Below, piece after piece: positions 27,329 to 38,865 of a stretch of 64,000 bases of DNA. The notes under the pieces are model-generated. The model made no database searches and was not told where the DNA came from. It saw only the letters and a program-made list of their open reading frames with translations. The number at the start of each line of letters is the position of its first letter. Position 1 is the first letter of the stretch. The position numbers and the translations under genes were made by a program. Source of the stretch: Mesorhizobium sp. (GTDB lineage: Bacteria; Pseudomonadota; Alphaproteobacteria; Rhizobiales; Rhizobiaceae); contig SAQG01000007.1 of the NCBI GenBank assembly GCA_004020315.1, positions 1 to 64,000 on the forward strand, read 5' to 3'.

Positions 27329-27997
27329 ATGGCGTCAACTCGCCTTAAAGATCTTAAGATGCGCGTCAGAGAATTGAAGCGCATGCTTTTGCCATCCAAA
27401 TTCGACCCGACCGGCTCTTACAAAGATCCGCTACGCGTAACGACCCGTGCGCTTTCTTTTCGCGTTCTGACACATGCGGAGGTGGAGACGTATTTTGAAG
27501 ACCGCGTTCTTGAAGTGGCCGCAACAGCTCTTGATGCTTGGGAGGCGAGTAAATTTGTTTCCGTTGTTACATTCCATTTGATCGGTTTCGGCGGAAGATC
27601 AACAGATCGTCCACCTGAGACTTTACACGCAACCGAGCAAAATAAATTAAAAGAATGGCCGAGCAAAACGTCGATTGATGATCGATTTTCGAAGTGCGTA
27701 TCGGAATTTCATAAGAGAATTAAGTTCGAAAATCATGGAGTAAAAGAAAGAAATATTATGGAAATGTTCGTTCCAATTGGGTTCGATATGGGAATGTGTG
27801 ACCCAATATTTTTGCAGACAATGAATAATTTTGGAGAAGCTCGGGGAGCAGTGGCACATACAAGTGGGAAGGGTCACGTACAGAAGGCAGTCGACCCGAA
27901 AGACGAATATACTACACTGCAGAAGATTATTGCCTCGTTGGAGACAATCGACGTCGAATTCGATCGCCTTTTGAGGGCCTCAAAAGCTCCAAAATAA
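27329..27997 (+). CDS. HEPN-domain protein, probable RNase partner of the DUF262 protein
   Basis: A 222-aa protein whose start codon follows the DUF262 stop with no gap (TAG-ATG). LTHAEVETYFEDRVLEVAATALDAWEAS (~48-75) and LQTMNNFGEARGAVAHTSGKGH (~162-183) fit a HEPN fold of the RiboL-PSP or MAE_28990 type. R172 and H177 form the Rx4H motif that cuts RNA in HEPN nucleases. The gene is AT-rich like its partner. HEPN RNases are common effectors of toxin-antitoxin and abortive-infection systems. Activity is inferred from the motif only. Confidence 0.75.
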   Translation: MASTRLKDLKMRVRELKRMLLPSKFDPTGSYKDPLRVTTRALSFRVLTHAEVETYFEDRVLEVAATALDAWEASKFVSVVTFHLIGFGGRSTDRPPETLHATEQNKLKEWPSKTSIDDRFSKCVSEFHKRIKFENHGVKERNIMEMFVPIGFDMGMCDPIFLQTMNNFGEARGAVAHTSGKGHVQKAVDPKDEYTTLQKIIASLETIDVEFDRLLRASKAPK

Positions 27998-28092
27998 TAG
28001 AACCTTTCGCATGAGTTGTGAGATTAGATTGGCGTGTTGGCGGTAAGCAAGTTGAGCGACCCTTGAACACTCGCCGCGTTGGCGGGACAGCA

Positions 28093-28139
28093 CCCCCTCT
28101 GGCCTGCCGGCCATCTCCCCCACAAGGAGGGAGATTGGC
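28093..28139. repeat. Palindromic intergenic element of rhizobial type
   Basis: Two nested hairpins, TGGCC-N4-GGCCA and ATCTCCC-N9-GGGAGAT, in a CCCCCTCTGGCCTGCCGGCC context, the pattern of a dispersed element frequent in Mesorhizobium-like genomes. It lies right after the carB stop, at the right edge of the DUF262-HEPN island, and may help end carB transcription. Confidence 0.5.
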
Positions 28140-28146
28140 TAATCGC

Positions 28147-31644
<3,498 letters not shown>

Positions 31645-31806
31645 ATCGAGGGTCCGTTCGGCAGGCGGCTTGCACGAAAAACCGGACGGGAAGACCCGGC
31701 CGGTTGTGCTCGCGATTCTGGTGTCAGGCTAGGAGGGCCTTATAGGGAAGAGTTTTGCCTGATGTAACCCCCTAAAATGCGGCTTTATGCGAAGCCCGGA
31801 AAGGCT

Positions 31807-32733
31807 TTAACCTCCGGACGCCAGGGTGTCGGTGATCTCGAAGCGTTCGGAAACGCCGACACGGATGATGTTCAGGCTGCCCTCGCGCGTGTAGCGGAAT
31901 TCACCGGGCGCGTTCGAACCGGCCGGCCGACCCGCCTGGAAACTGATGACGCGGGTGCCGCCATCGGGCCAGGTCACGGTCACCTCGGCTTTTTCGCCCG
32001 TCTGGACAACGCCCGCCTTGCAGCTGGTCATCGGCTGGCCGACATAGCGCGCACAAGGAATCTCGTTGCGGGCGCCCAGGGCCGGCGCGGGCCTTCCTGG
32101 CGGCTGCAGCCGCGCAACGGTCTGTGCGTCGGCCGGAGGCGCTGTATTGGCGGCGCGATTCCGGAGGGGCTCCTCCGCCGCTGCGGGCGCCTGCGTCTCG
32201 GTCGAAGGATTTTCGCTGGCGGCGAGCGCCAGGCGGTAAGCGTCCTCGATGGCGGCTCTGCCGATTGCCTCAGCGGCTGTCATCGTGGTTTCGGGCGCGC
32301 TCAGGCGCGCTGTCAGGTCGGGCAGCGGCTGATCTGCGGTTGCCGGGTTCGAGGCCTCGGCTGCAGGGGCCGTGCTTTCGCCGGTCGCTTCGGGGTCTTC
32401 ATCCGAAACGGCCGCCGGATTCTCGGGATTCAGGTAGCGCGCGGGAGCCCATCCCGTCAGTTGCGGGTTGCCAATTTCTGCGACCTTGCACCAGCGGTAG
32501 CCGTTGACGTCGTTGCAGCCGAGATTGTTGACGCTCGTGCCATTCGGCAGCCGGGCCTTGATCTTGCCCATCGCCGATGCCGTGGCGCGGACGTTCAGGA
32601 GATCGCCTGGAGCGAGGTCGGTCACGATGGAAACGATCGACGCCTCCTCGGCCCTGGCCGGCAGCAGGGCCGTGAGCAGGAGAGGGGCGGCGATCAGCAG
32701 CGTCGTTCGGAGCGTAACTGTGCGCCTCATCAT
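31807..32733 (-). CDS. Exported bacterial SH3-domain protein
   Basis: A 308-aa periplasmic protein. RRTVTLRTTLLIAAPLLLTALLPARAEE is a signal peptide. Residues ~30-100 are an SH3b domain (SIVTDLAPGDLLNVRATASAMGKIKARLPNGTSVNNLGCNDVNGYRWCKV...GWAPARYL) with a Cys pair. A low-complexity Ala/Pro/Glu linker follows, then a C-terminal domain (IPCARYVGQPMTSCKAGVVQTGEKAEVTVTWPDGGTRVISF...SERFEITDTL) resembling small inhibitor-like beta domains. The ATG at 32733 is chosen over 32778. Such proteins often bind the cell wall; function unknown. Confidence 0.8.
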   Translation of the reverse strand: MMRRTVTLRTTLLIAAPLLLTALLPARAEEASIVSIVTDLAPGDLLNVRATASAMGKIKARLPNGTSVNNLGCNDVNGYRWCKVAEIGNPQLTGWAPARYLNPENPAAVSDEDPEATGESTAPAAEASNPATADQPLPDLTARLSAPETTMTAAEAIGRAAIEDAYRLALAASENPSTETQAPAAAEEPLRNRAANTAPPADAQTVARLQPPGRPAPALGARNEIPCARYVGQPMTSCKAGVVQTGEKAEVTVTWPDGGTRVISFQAGRPAGSNAPGEFRYTREGSLNIIRVGVSERFEITDTLASGG

Positions 32734-32870
32734 TTGGCCATGGGCGATAGATGCATTCCCGAAGGCGCGGCCAGGCACGGAAACGCCACCGCATTCCAGG
32801 TTGATTTTATAAGCGACGACATGGCGCTATGTAAGCCGGAAAATGCGGCTGGGGAATGGTTCGGTCCGCG

Positions 32871-33006
32871 GCATGAGCTCGTGCCTCGCTCAGCCGGGCA
32901 TGAACGCGTTCCGCGTTCAGCCTGAGGCATGAGCAAGCTCAGCCGGGCATGAGCTCGTACCTCGCTCAGCCCGAGGCATGAAACGCGTTCCGCGTTCAGC
33001 CGGGCA
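32871..33006. repeat. Tandem GCATGA repeats overlapping a gene end
   Basis: Five imperfect units of 20-29 bp, each starting GCATGA and most ending TTCAGCC or CTCAGCC, run from 32871 into the last codons of the phosphoesterase gene. Two unit types alternate: one with GAGCTCGT(G/A)CCTCG and one with the palindromic GAACGCGTTCC core; the middle unit is shortened. The repeat supplies the final MPG residues and stop of the gene. No other gene is seen in 32734-32995. Confidence 0.75.
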
Positions 33007-33754
33007 TAAAACCGGTGCGTAGCGCGTGGGCCCATTCCGGCCGCCCCGCCTGTTCGGCCTGCTGCGCCGCCGCCTCGTGGTCATAGTCGACGGCGATGGC
33101 CTCGAAGCGATCGGGGTGGCCCGGCTCACCCAGCTCGACGATGCCGTAGCGTGCATGCGGAGAGCCTTGCTCGGAGACATGCGCCGGTGGCGTGTCGTCG
33201 CCATAAGCGGGGCAGCCGATGCTGCCCGGATTGAAGACGACCGGGCCGTCGGGGATACGGATCAATTCGCTGCGATGACTGTGGCCGCACAGTACGATGC
33301 GGCAATCGGGAGCCAGCGCGGCCAGCCGCCGCTTGATGGCGGCCAGCGGTGCGCGCACCAGCCGGCCATCGGCCATCGTATCGGTCAGGTATTTTTCGTC
33401 GTGGTCCGGCCGGGCATGGAAGGCGGTCACGTCAGGCGCGATCTCCAGCGTGAGGGGCAAGGCGAACAGGGCTTCGCGCTGCGCCGATGTCAGCCGTTCC
33501 TGCGCGTAGCGGTCGGACGGCCACATGGCTTCATCGGCGGTGTCGCGGGCGACGCGGCGGTCGTGATTGCCGCGCACGGTCGGCAGGGCGAGCGCTTCAA
33601 GCCGCTCCATGGTTTCGCGCGGCCAGAGCGGGCCGGAGACGCAATCGCCGAGGTTGATGACAAGATCGGCACCACCGCGCTGCCGCAGATCATCGAGCAC
33701 GGCGTCCAGGGCAAGGATGTTGCCGTGGATATCGGCGAGAACGGCAATGCGCAT
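32996..33754 (-). CDS. Metallophosphoesterase (YfcE/calcineurin-like)
   Basis: A 252-aa phosphoesterase. Metal-site motifs in order: LADIHGN (DxH), NLGDCVSGP (GDxx), TVRGNHDRRV (GNHD), CGHSHRSELIR (GHxH) with FNPGSIGCPAY. These predict a two-metal phosphodiesterase or phosphatase of the YfcE type; the substrate is unknown. The ATG at 33754 places MRIAVLADIHG at the N-terminus as in homologues. The last three residues and stop come from a tandem DNA repeat, so the C-terminal tail is unlikely to matter. Confidence 0.85.
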   Translation of the reverse strand: MRIAVLADIHGNILALDAVLDDLRQRGGADLVINLGDCVSGPLWPRETMERLEALALPTVRGNHDRRVARDTADEAMWPSDRYAQERLTSAQREALFALPLTLEIAPDVTAFHARPDHDEKYLTDTMADGRLVRAPLAAIKRRLAALAPDCRIVLCGHSHRSELIRIPDGPVVFNPGSIGCPAYGDDTPPAHVSEQGSPHARYGIVELGEPGHPDRFEAIAVDYDHEAAAQQAEQAGRPEWAHALRTGFMPG

Positions 33755-33799
33755 GGGAAATTCCGTTGCGGGCAAGGAAACGTACCTTCTACGCCGTGC

Positions 33800-34156
33800 C
33801 TACGCTTGAATTTTGATCTCGTGGGCGCCGACCACGGGCAGTGCGGCATCGTCGGCGGCAGCGGCAATGACGCTATCGAGCAGGCCCGGAAAGCGGCGGT
33901 CAAGATCGTCGCGGCGCAGCGTGATCAGTCGGCTGGTGCCAACCACCTCGGTGCGGGTGACGCCAGCCTCGCGCAATTTGGCCAGGTGGTAGCTGAGATT
34001 GGTCTTCGAGCAGAGATCGAGGAACTGGCTGCAATTCAACGGCACACCTTCCTTGCTGGCGAGATAGCGCACGATGGCCAGCCGCGTCGGATCGCCGAGC
34101 ACGGCAAGCACGTTCGGCAGGCTGATCTGTTCGGCGGTGGGATGGGGCAGCGTCAT
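33800..34156 (-). CDS. ArsR-family transcriptional regulator
   Basis: A 118-aa winged-helix repressor: LPNVLAVLGDPTRLAIVRYLASKEG...CSQFLDLCSKTNLSYHLAKLREAGVTRTEVVGTSRLITLRRDDLDRRFPGLLD. There is no CxC metal site in the usual alpha-3 position, although CSQFLDLC holds two cysteines seven apart. Divergent from an MFS exporter, with inverted repeats in the 193-bp gap, so it most likely represses that exporter. Inducer unknown. Confidence 0.85.
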   Translation of the reverse strand: MTLPHPTAEQISLPNVLAVLGDPTRLAIVRYLASKEGVPLNCSQFLDLCSKTNLSYHLAKLREAGVTRTEVVGTSRLITLRRDDLDRRFPGLLDSVIAAAADDAALPVVGAHEIKIQA

Positions 34157-34242
34157 GCCGGAGAACTAAGCGCAATCAAGGCCGATTTCAACGCATCTCC
34201 TCCTTGGCGGATACACGCAGTTTCTATCTCCGGCCACCTTGT

Positions 34243-34336
34243 CCTGACATAGAGCTGTCAGGAGGGTTCCGCTATTCTCGGGTCGCTTCATTGACATCAT
34301 GCCCCATTATGTACAATTGTTCAATGAATTTTGAAC
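34243..34336 (+). promoter_or_regulatory. Promoter and operator of the ArsR-controlled exporter
   Basis: TTGACA (34291) and TACAAT (34312) with a 15-bp spacer form a promoter candidate for the MFS gene. Just downstream, GTTCAATGAATTTTGAAC (34319-34336) is a perfect 6-6-6 inverted repeat well placed to block transcription. A second perfect repeat, CCTGACA-N6-TGTCAGG (34243-34262), lies upstream. Either could bind the divergently encoded ArsR protein. Confidence 0.55.
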
Positions 34337-34349
34337 TAAAGGCTTCACC

Positions 34350-35528
34350 ATGGACAAGCGCCTCATCTGGCTTGCGCTCGGATCATTCACGATCGCGACA
34401 GAAGGTTTCGTCATCTCCAGCCTGCTGCCCGACATCGCGGGGGACGCCGGCATCTCGGTCCCGCTTGCCGGCACACTGATCACCGCCTTTGCGCTAGCCT
34501 ATGCGCTCGGCACGCCGATCCTGGCGACGCTCACCGGCGAATGGGACCGGCGGCGCGTCATCTTGTGGACGCTGGTGTTCTTCGTGCTGGGCAACCTGGC
34601 GGCGGCGCTCAGTTCCTCCTTCGAACTGCTGCTGATTGCGCGCATCGTCATGGCGCTGTCGTCCGGCCTGTTCGCGGCGACGGCGCAAGGTACGGCCGTG
34701 GCGCTTGTCGATGATCATCACCGTGCGCGCGCCATTGCCGTCGTTGTCGGCGGCACCACGGTGGCGGTGGCGGTCGGCGCGCCGCTCGGCGCACTTGTCG
34801 CGACCGTTGCCGGCTGGCGCGGCACGTTCTTTGCCATCGCTGGGCTCGGCGCACTGGCCGGCGCAATCCTGTGGTACCGGCTGCCGCGCGGCATCGTCGG
34901 CACCAAGCTGCCGCTCAGGCAGCGGCTGGCAGCAACCCTTCGCCCCGGGGTGCCATCGATCCTGCTGACCACGCTGCTGGCGCTCACCGGCGCCTTCACG
35001 GTCTTTGCCTTTGTCGCGCCGCTGGCCATCGAAGGCGGGGGTTTGAGCCCGATCGCGCTGCCCGGCATGCTGCTTGCCTTCGGTGTCGGCGCCGTCATCG
35101 GCAACATCGCCGGCGGGCAGGCCGCCGACCGCTTCGGCGCGACGCGCACCGTCAGCTGGTCGCTGGCGCTGAGCGCGGTCATGCTGGTCATGCTTTCGGT
35201 CATTCCGGCATTCCTGCCGCACAGCATCGCCGGGCCAGCGCTGATGGCCATGATGGTGCCGTGGGGCATTGTCGGCTGGGCCTTCCCGCCGGCGCAGGCC
35301 AGCCGCATCATCAGGCTGGCGCCCGACGCAGCGCCCATCGTGCTGTCGCTCAACGCTTCGGCGCTCTACCTCGGCGTGGCGCTGGGTGCCGTCGTCGGCG
35401 GCGCGGTGCTGCGCTTTGGCGCGCCGGCCGATCTCGGGCTGGTCGCGGCGGTGTTCCCGATACTGGGTCTTGGGGTCATGCTGGCCGGCCATCGGGCGGC
35501 GCGGGCGATTGCCATGCCGGCGGAGTAA
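34350..35528 (+). CDS. MFS drug/sugar efflux transporter (DHA1 type)
   Basis: A 392-aa major-facilitator protein with 12 predicted helices, probably a proton-driven exporter. LIWLALGSFTIATEGFVISSLLPDIAGDAGIS is a typical DHA1 first helix; ALAYALGTPILATLTGEWDRRRVILW holds the loop 2-3 motif; VGAPLGALVATVAGWRGTFFAIAG lies in helix 5. It resembles arabinose-efflux/YdhP-type permeases. Substrate cannot be assigned. Divergent from arsR and probably under its control. Confidence 0.87.
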   Translation: MDKRLIWLALGSFTIATEGFVISSLLPDIAGDAGISVPLAGTLITAFALAYALGTPILATLTGEWDRRRVILWTLVFFVLGNLAAALSSSFELLLIARIVMALSSGLFAATAQGTAVALVDDHHRARAIAVVVGGTTVAVAVGAPLGALVATVAGWRGTFFAIAGLGALAGAILWYRLPRGIVGTKLPLRQRLAATLRPGVPSILLTTLLALTGAFTVFAFVAPLAIEGGGLSPIALPGMLLAFGVGAVIGNIAGGQAADRFGATRTVSWSLALSAVMLVMLSVIPAFLPHSIAGPALMAMMVPWGIVGWAFPPAQASRIIRLAPDAAPIVLSLNASALYLGVALGAVVGGAVLRFGAPADLGLVAAVFPILGLGVMLAGHRAARAIAMPAE

Positions 35529-35577
35529 GGGAGATCGCAGAAGCGTGGCGCTGCCCTCATCGCCCTGCCGGGTAGAA

Positions 35578-35623
35578 CTTGGGTTCCTCTCCCCACTCAC
35601 ATCTAGCGGAGCGAGAAACCCAG
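35578..35623. repeat. Deleted copy of the MITE-like element
   Basis: Begins CTTGGGTTCCTCTCCCC and ends GCGAGAAACCCAG, matching both ends of the element at 24335-24508 with the middle missing. The preceding TAGAA also matches CAGAA at the other copy. It lies between the convergent MFS and DHFR-like genes. Confidence 0.55.
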
Positions 35624-35639
35624 GTCCTGTAACCCCACA

Positions 35640-36293
35640 CTACTTCCAGGTCCGGCGCCTCTCGATCTCGGCTTTGGACGGCTCTTGCTGGGCAAAGGAC
35701 CCAGTCTTGATTTCACCGGCGCGTTCATAGGTGGCTATGATGACGCCGGTGGTCGATGCCTGCGAGCGGTTCAGCTTGAAAGCCGCCGGAATTGCGCCGC
35801 TGCCGAACAGCCGTTTCCCCTTGCCCAGCACCAGCGGGAAGGTCAGCAGGCTGATCTCGTCGATCAGGTCGTTGGCGAGCAAGGTCTGGATCAGCTCGCT
35901 CGAACCCTGGATGAGCAGGTCGGGGCCGTCCTCCTGCTTGAGCTGGCGCAGTGCGGCCACGACGTCGTCGCCCAGCCACTGGCTGTTTTGCCACGACAGC
36001 GTATCGGGCCGGTGCGTTGCAACATATTTGGTGGCGGCGTTGAAACTGTCGGCGATCGGATCGTCTTTCTGGTAGGGCCAATGCGCGGCGAAGATGTCGT
36101 AGGTCTTGCGGCCGAGGAGCAGCGCGAAGGGCTTTGCGAAGATCTCACCAATAAAGGCGCCCCCGACGTCGTCCCAGTAATGGAACGTCCAGCCACCGAA
36201 TTCGAAGCCGCCGACCGGGTCTTCTTCCGGCCCGCCAGGCGCCTGCATGACGCCGTCGAGGCTGACGAATGTCGCAGTGATGATTTTCCTCAT
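35640..36293 (-). CDS. Dihydrofolate reductase-like (RibD C-terminal) protein
   Basis: A 217-aa protein of the DHFR/RibD-C superfamily: MRKIITATFVSLDGVMQAPGGPEEDPVGGFEFGGWTFHY at the start, LLLGRKTYDIFAAHWP, then GPDLLIQGSSELIQTLLANDLIDEISLLTFPLVLGKGKRLF, the nicotinamide-cofactor region. Members are common orphan reductases of unknown substrate, not housekeeping FolA. The ATG at 36293 follows GGGAG and matches homologue starts. Confidence 0.85.
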   Translation of the reverse strand: MRKIITATFVSLDGVMQAPGGPEEDPVGGFEFGGWTFHYWDDVGGAFIGEIFAKPFALLLGRKTYDIFAAHWPYQKDDPIADSFNAATKYVATHRPDTLSWQNSQWLGDDVVAALRQLKQEDGPDLLIQGSSELIQTLLANDLIDEISLLTFPLVLGKGKRLFGSGAIPAAFKLNRSQASTTGVIIATYERAGEIKTGSFAQQEPSKAEIERRRTWK

Positions 36294-36805
36294 TGGATTC
36301 TCCCTTTTCATCATCCGTGCCGTTGCGGCCCGATTTCGGCCAAAGGACGTGCGAGCGGACGCCTGCCCGACAGAGCCGGAAAAACTTCCAGCGCTCCAGC
36401 CGGCGATGGGCAAGCATCGAATGCCTCGCCTCGGCAATTCTGGTCATGACGCGTAAGCAGATAGCGTAGCCGGCCGAATTGTCGCGTTAGCCCTCGCGAG
36501 CCACGATCCTGCCTTCAATACACGGCCGGGGAAAACGCCGTCAGCCGAAGCCGGCGCTGGATCGGCATATTCGCCGTTCTATCTATGTCAGGGCTGAACA
36601 TTATGCAACATGCTATATTTCATTGTTTGTGCTTCTGAGTGGCACCCCTTGGCGGCGAAGCGCGGGTGAATCGGAAACGCCGGTTGCACCTGCCGTCGAA
36701 GGCAAATAAACGGCCAGAAGAATGGAAGCCCGTGCTATGAATGTATAAATGCCGGGAAATGTATAAATGCCGGCCTATCCGCCGACAGTCGAAAAGGAGC
36801 GCGTA
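36294..36805. other. Intergenic region upstream of mntR, with an 18-bp tandem duplication
   Basis: No convincing gene was found in this 512-bp stretch. AATGTATAAATGCCGG occurs twice with an 18-bp period (36740 and 36758), the second copy supplying the ATG that the ORF track uses as mntR start. An AT-rich AACATTATGCAACATGCTATATTTC segment (36598-36622) is a likely promoter or regulator site. Confidence 0.45.
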
Positions 36806-37261
36806 TTGGCGCTGAAGAACGGACCGGTTCCACGCGAGAAGCCGCTGCCTGACGCCCAAATTCACTCGGAGGGGTTCAGGCAGACGCGCGAAGCGCGGCG
36901 CAGTGCGCTGGTCGAGGACTATGTCGAGCTCATCGCCGACCTGATCGAGGACGGCAACGAGGCGCGCCAGGTCGATATCGCGGCGCGGCTCGGCGTCGCC
37001 CAGCCGACCGTGGCCAAGATGCTGACGCGGCTGTGCGCGGATGGGCTCGTTTCCAGGAAACCCTACCGTGGCGTGTTCCTGACCGATGCCGGCCGCAAGG
37101 TCGCGGAAGAGAGCCGCATTCGCCACCAGACGGTGGAAGCCTTCCTGCGCTCGCTTGGCGTCAGCGCCGAGACGGCGCGCATCGACGCCGAGGGCATCGA
37201 GCACCATGTCAGCGCCGAGACGCTTGAAGCGTTTCGCAAGGCAATGACAGCCACACGCTAA
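36806..37261 (+). CDS. mntR: Manganese-responsive regulator MntR (DtxR family)
   Basis: A DtxR/MntR repressor of about 151 aa, close to the E. coli type: [57 protein letters not shown] (winged helix) and [31 protein letters not shown]...[17 protein letters not shown] (dimerisation, metal site). It would repress manganese uptake genes when Mn is ample. TTG 36806 has AAAAGGAG seven bases upstream and gives the same spacing to the EGFRQ block as in E. coli; ATG 36767 adds 13 residues. No mntH is adjacent. Confidence 0.88.
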   Translation: MALKNGPVPREKPLPDAQIHSEGFRQTREARRSALVEDYVELIADLIEDGNEARQVDIAARLGVAQPTVAKMLTRLCADGLVSRKPYRGVFLTDAGRKVAEESRIRHQTVEAFLRSLGVSAETARIDAEGIEHHVSAETLEAFRKAMTATR

Positions 37262-37358
37262 TTCTACCGCCATTGCCGACAGTCCTGCCGGAACCGCCGC
37301 GTTGCCGCTGCGTTTGAAATCGTGCCCAGCGATTGGCGCGAGACCGAGGAGGATCACC

Positions 37359-37547
37359 ATGGGCGTTGAACAGGCACCGACAGGGAAGGGCAAGCAAGCG
37401 GCCAAGGGATTGAAGCAAGCTGCGGCGAAGGACGAGCGCAAGACGGAAGCGGATACCGGCCGCCCGCTCAAGAAGGGTGCGGCCCGCTTCGAGGAGCGGT
37501 CGAAAAGCTCGGACGGCAAGAGCGCGGGCACCAAGCAGAAGATCTGA
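37359..37547 (+). CDS. Small basic hypothetical protein
   Basis: A 62-aa lysine- and alanine-rich, hydrophilic protein (MGVEQAPTGKGKQAAKGLKQAAAKDERKTEADTGRP...) without hydrophobic segments; probably largely disordered. GAGGAGGA lies just before the ATG at 37359, which supports translation. Not recognised. It lies between mntR and the zinc metallopeptidase gene without overlap. Confidence 0.55.
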   Translation: MGVEQAPTGKGKQAAKGLKQAAAKDERKTEADTGRPLKKGAARFEERSKSSDGKSAGTKQKI

Positions 37548-37748
37548 GTGTAATCGCCAAGTCCAAGACCTAAAAAAGGTGCCGGCAGGCCTCTCAGCCG
37601 CGGGTTTCGTGCATCGACTGACCCTGAGCCGGCGGCCGTTCACGCGAAAAATACTGTGACTTGGCGCAACCATTGAGATAATTGTTTGTTGGGTCGGATC
37701 TGGCCATGAGATCGGCAAGTACCGACACGTGCATCGCGGGGAGTTGCC

Positions 37749-38675
37749 ATGCTCTGGAAGGGCCGTCGTCAAAGTGACAATGTCGAGGACCAACGCGGAC
37801 CGAGCGGCGGGTTCAACCTGCCGCGCGGCGGCCCCGGCCGGTTCCGCATCCCGATCGGCGGCCGCTCCGGCGGCGGGATGTCGCTGTCGACCATCATCAT
37901 TCTTGTGGTCCTCTATTTCGGGCTGAAGGCATTCGGCATCGATCCGCTGCAGATCCTGGCCGGCGGCGATGGCGGCTTGGCGCCGGGCGGCGGCGGTCAG
38001 ATCACCGACAACAGCGGCGGGGCCGGTGCGCCGGCCTCCGACGAGATGAAACAGTTCGTCTCGACGGTGCTGGCCGAGACCGAGGACACCTGGACCGGCA
38101 TTTTCCAGGCCGAGGGCCTGACCTACGAGGATCCGAAGCTGGTGCTGTTCAGCGGCCAGATCCGCTCGGCCTGCGGCTCCGCCTCGTCTGCGGCCGGACC
38201 GTTCTACTGTCCCGGCGACCGCAAGGTCTATCTCGACACCACCTTCTTCCAGCAGCTCGACCAGCAATTCGGCGCCTCTGGCGATTTCGCCCAAGCCTAT
38301 GTGATCGCGCATGAAGTCGGCCATCATGTGCAGAACCTCACCGGCATCCTGCCCAAGTTCAACCAGATGCGGCAGCAGATGGGCGAGGCCGAAGCCAATC
38401 ACATGTCGGTGCAGGTCGAGCTTCAGGCCGATTGCTTCGCCGGCGTCTGGGCGCATTTCACCGGGCAGAAAGGCATTCTGGAACAGGGCGACATGGAAGA
38501 GGCACTGAACGCCGCCAAGCAGATCGGCGACGACACGCTGCAGAAGAGGATGCAGGGCTATGTCGTGCCGGAAAGCTTCAACCACGGCACCTCACAGCAG
38601 CGGCAGACATGGCTGGAGCGCGGCTACAGGAGCGGCAAGCTCTCGGACTGCGATACGTTCAACACCCCGATCTGA
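37749..38675 (+). CDS. ypfJ: YpfJ-type neutral zinc metallopeptidase
   Basis: A 308-aa predicted membrane-anchored protease. One transmembrane helix (LSTIIILVVLYFGLKAFGI, ~48-66) follows a Gly/Arg-rich cytoplasmic start. The periplasmic domain has the zinc motif VIAHEVGHHVQN (HExxH) and a conserved ELQADCFAGVWAHF (third ligand Glu), and GPFYCPGDRKVYLDTTFF upstream, all typical of the family. Physiological substrate unknown. Confidence 0.9.
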   Translation: MLWKGRRQSDNVEDQRGPSGGFNLPRGGPGRFRIPIGGRSGGGMSLSTIIILVVLYFGLKAFGIDPLQILAGGDGGLAPGGGGQITDNSGGAGAPASDEMKQFVSTVLAETEDTWTGIFQAEGLTYEDPKLVLFSGQIRSACGSASSAAGPFYCPGDRKVYLDTTFFQQLDQQFGASGDFAQAYVIAHEVGHHVQNLTGILPKFNQMRQQMGEAEANHMSVQVELQADCFAGVWAHFTGQKGILEQGDMEEALNAAKQIGDDTLQKRMQGYVVPESFNHGTSQQRQTWLERGYRSGKLSDCDTFNTPI

Positions 38676-38865
38676 GGTGTTCGGACTCCCGTTGAAATGA
38701 CCGTTGAAGCGTCGCCGGCCCTGCAGGATATTGGCCGCACTCATGTCGACAGTTGATGTCAGGATCAAAATTCCTGGAGTGTTCCCTTATTCTTCTGTGT
38801 GACTGACTGGCCTATAACAAGCGCTTCCGCCTTCGCCCCGAGGCGGCTCCAGGAGTCGATACGTC

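Noticed and set aside
36620-37534. 304-aa ORF antisense to mntR and the small basic gene
   Set aside because: The plus strand matches MntR closely; this frame has no domain.
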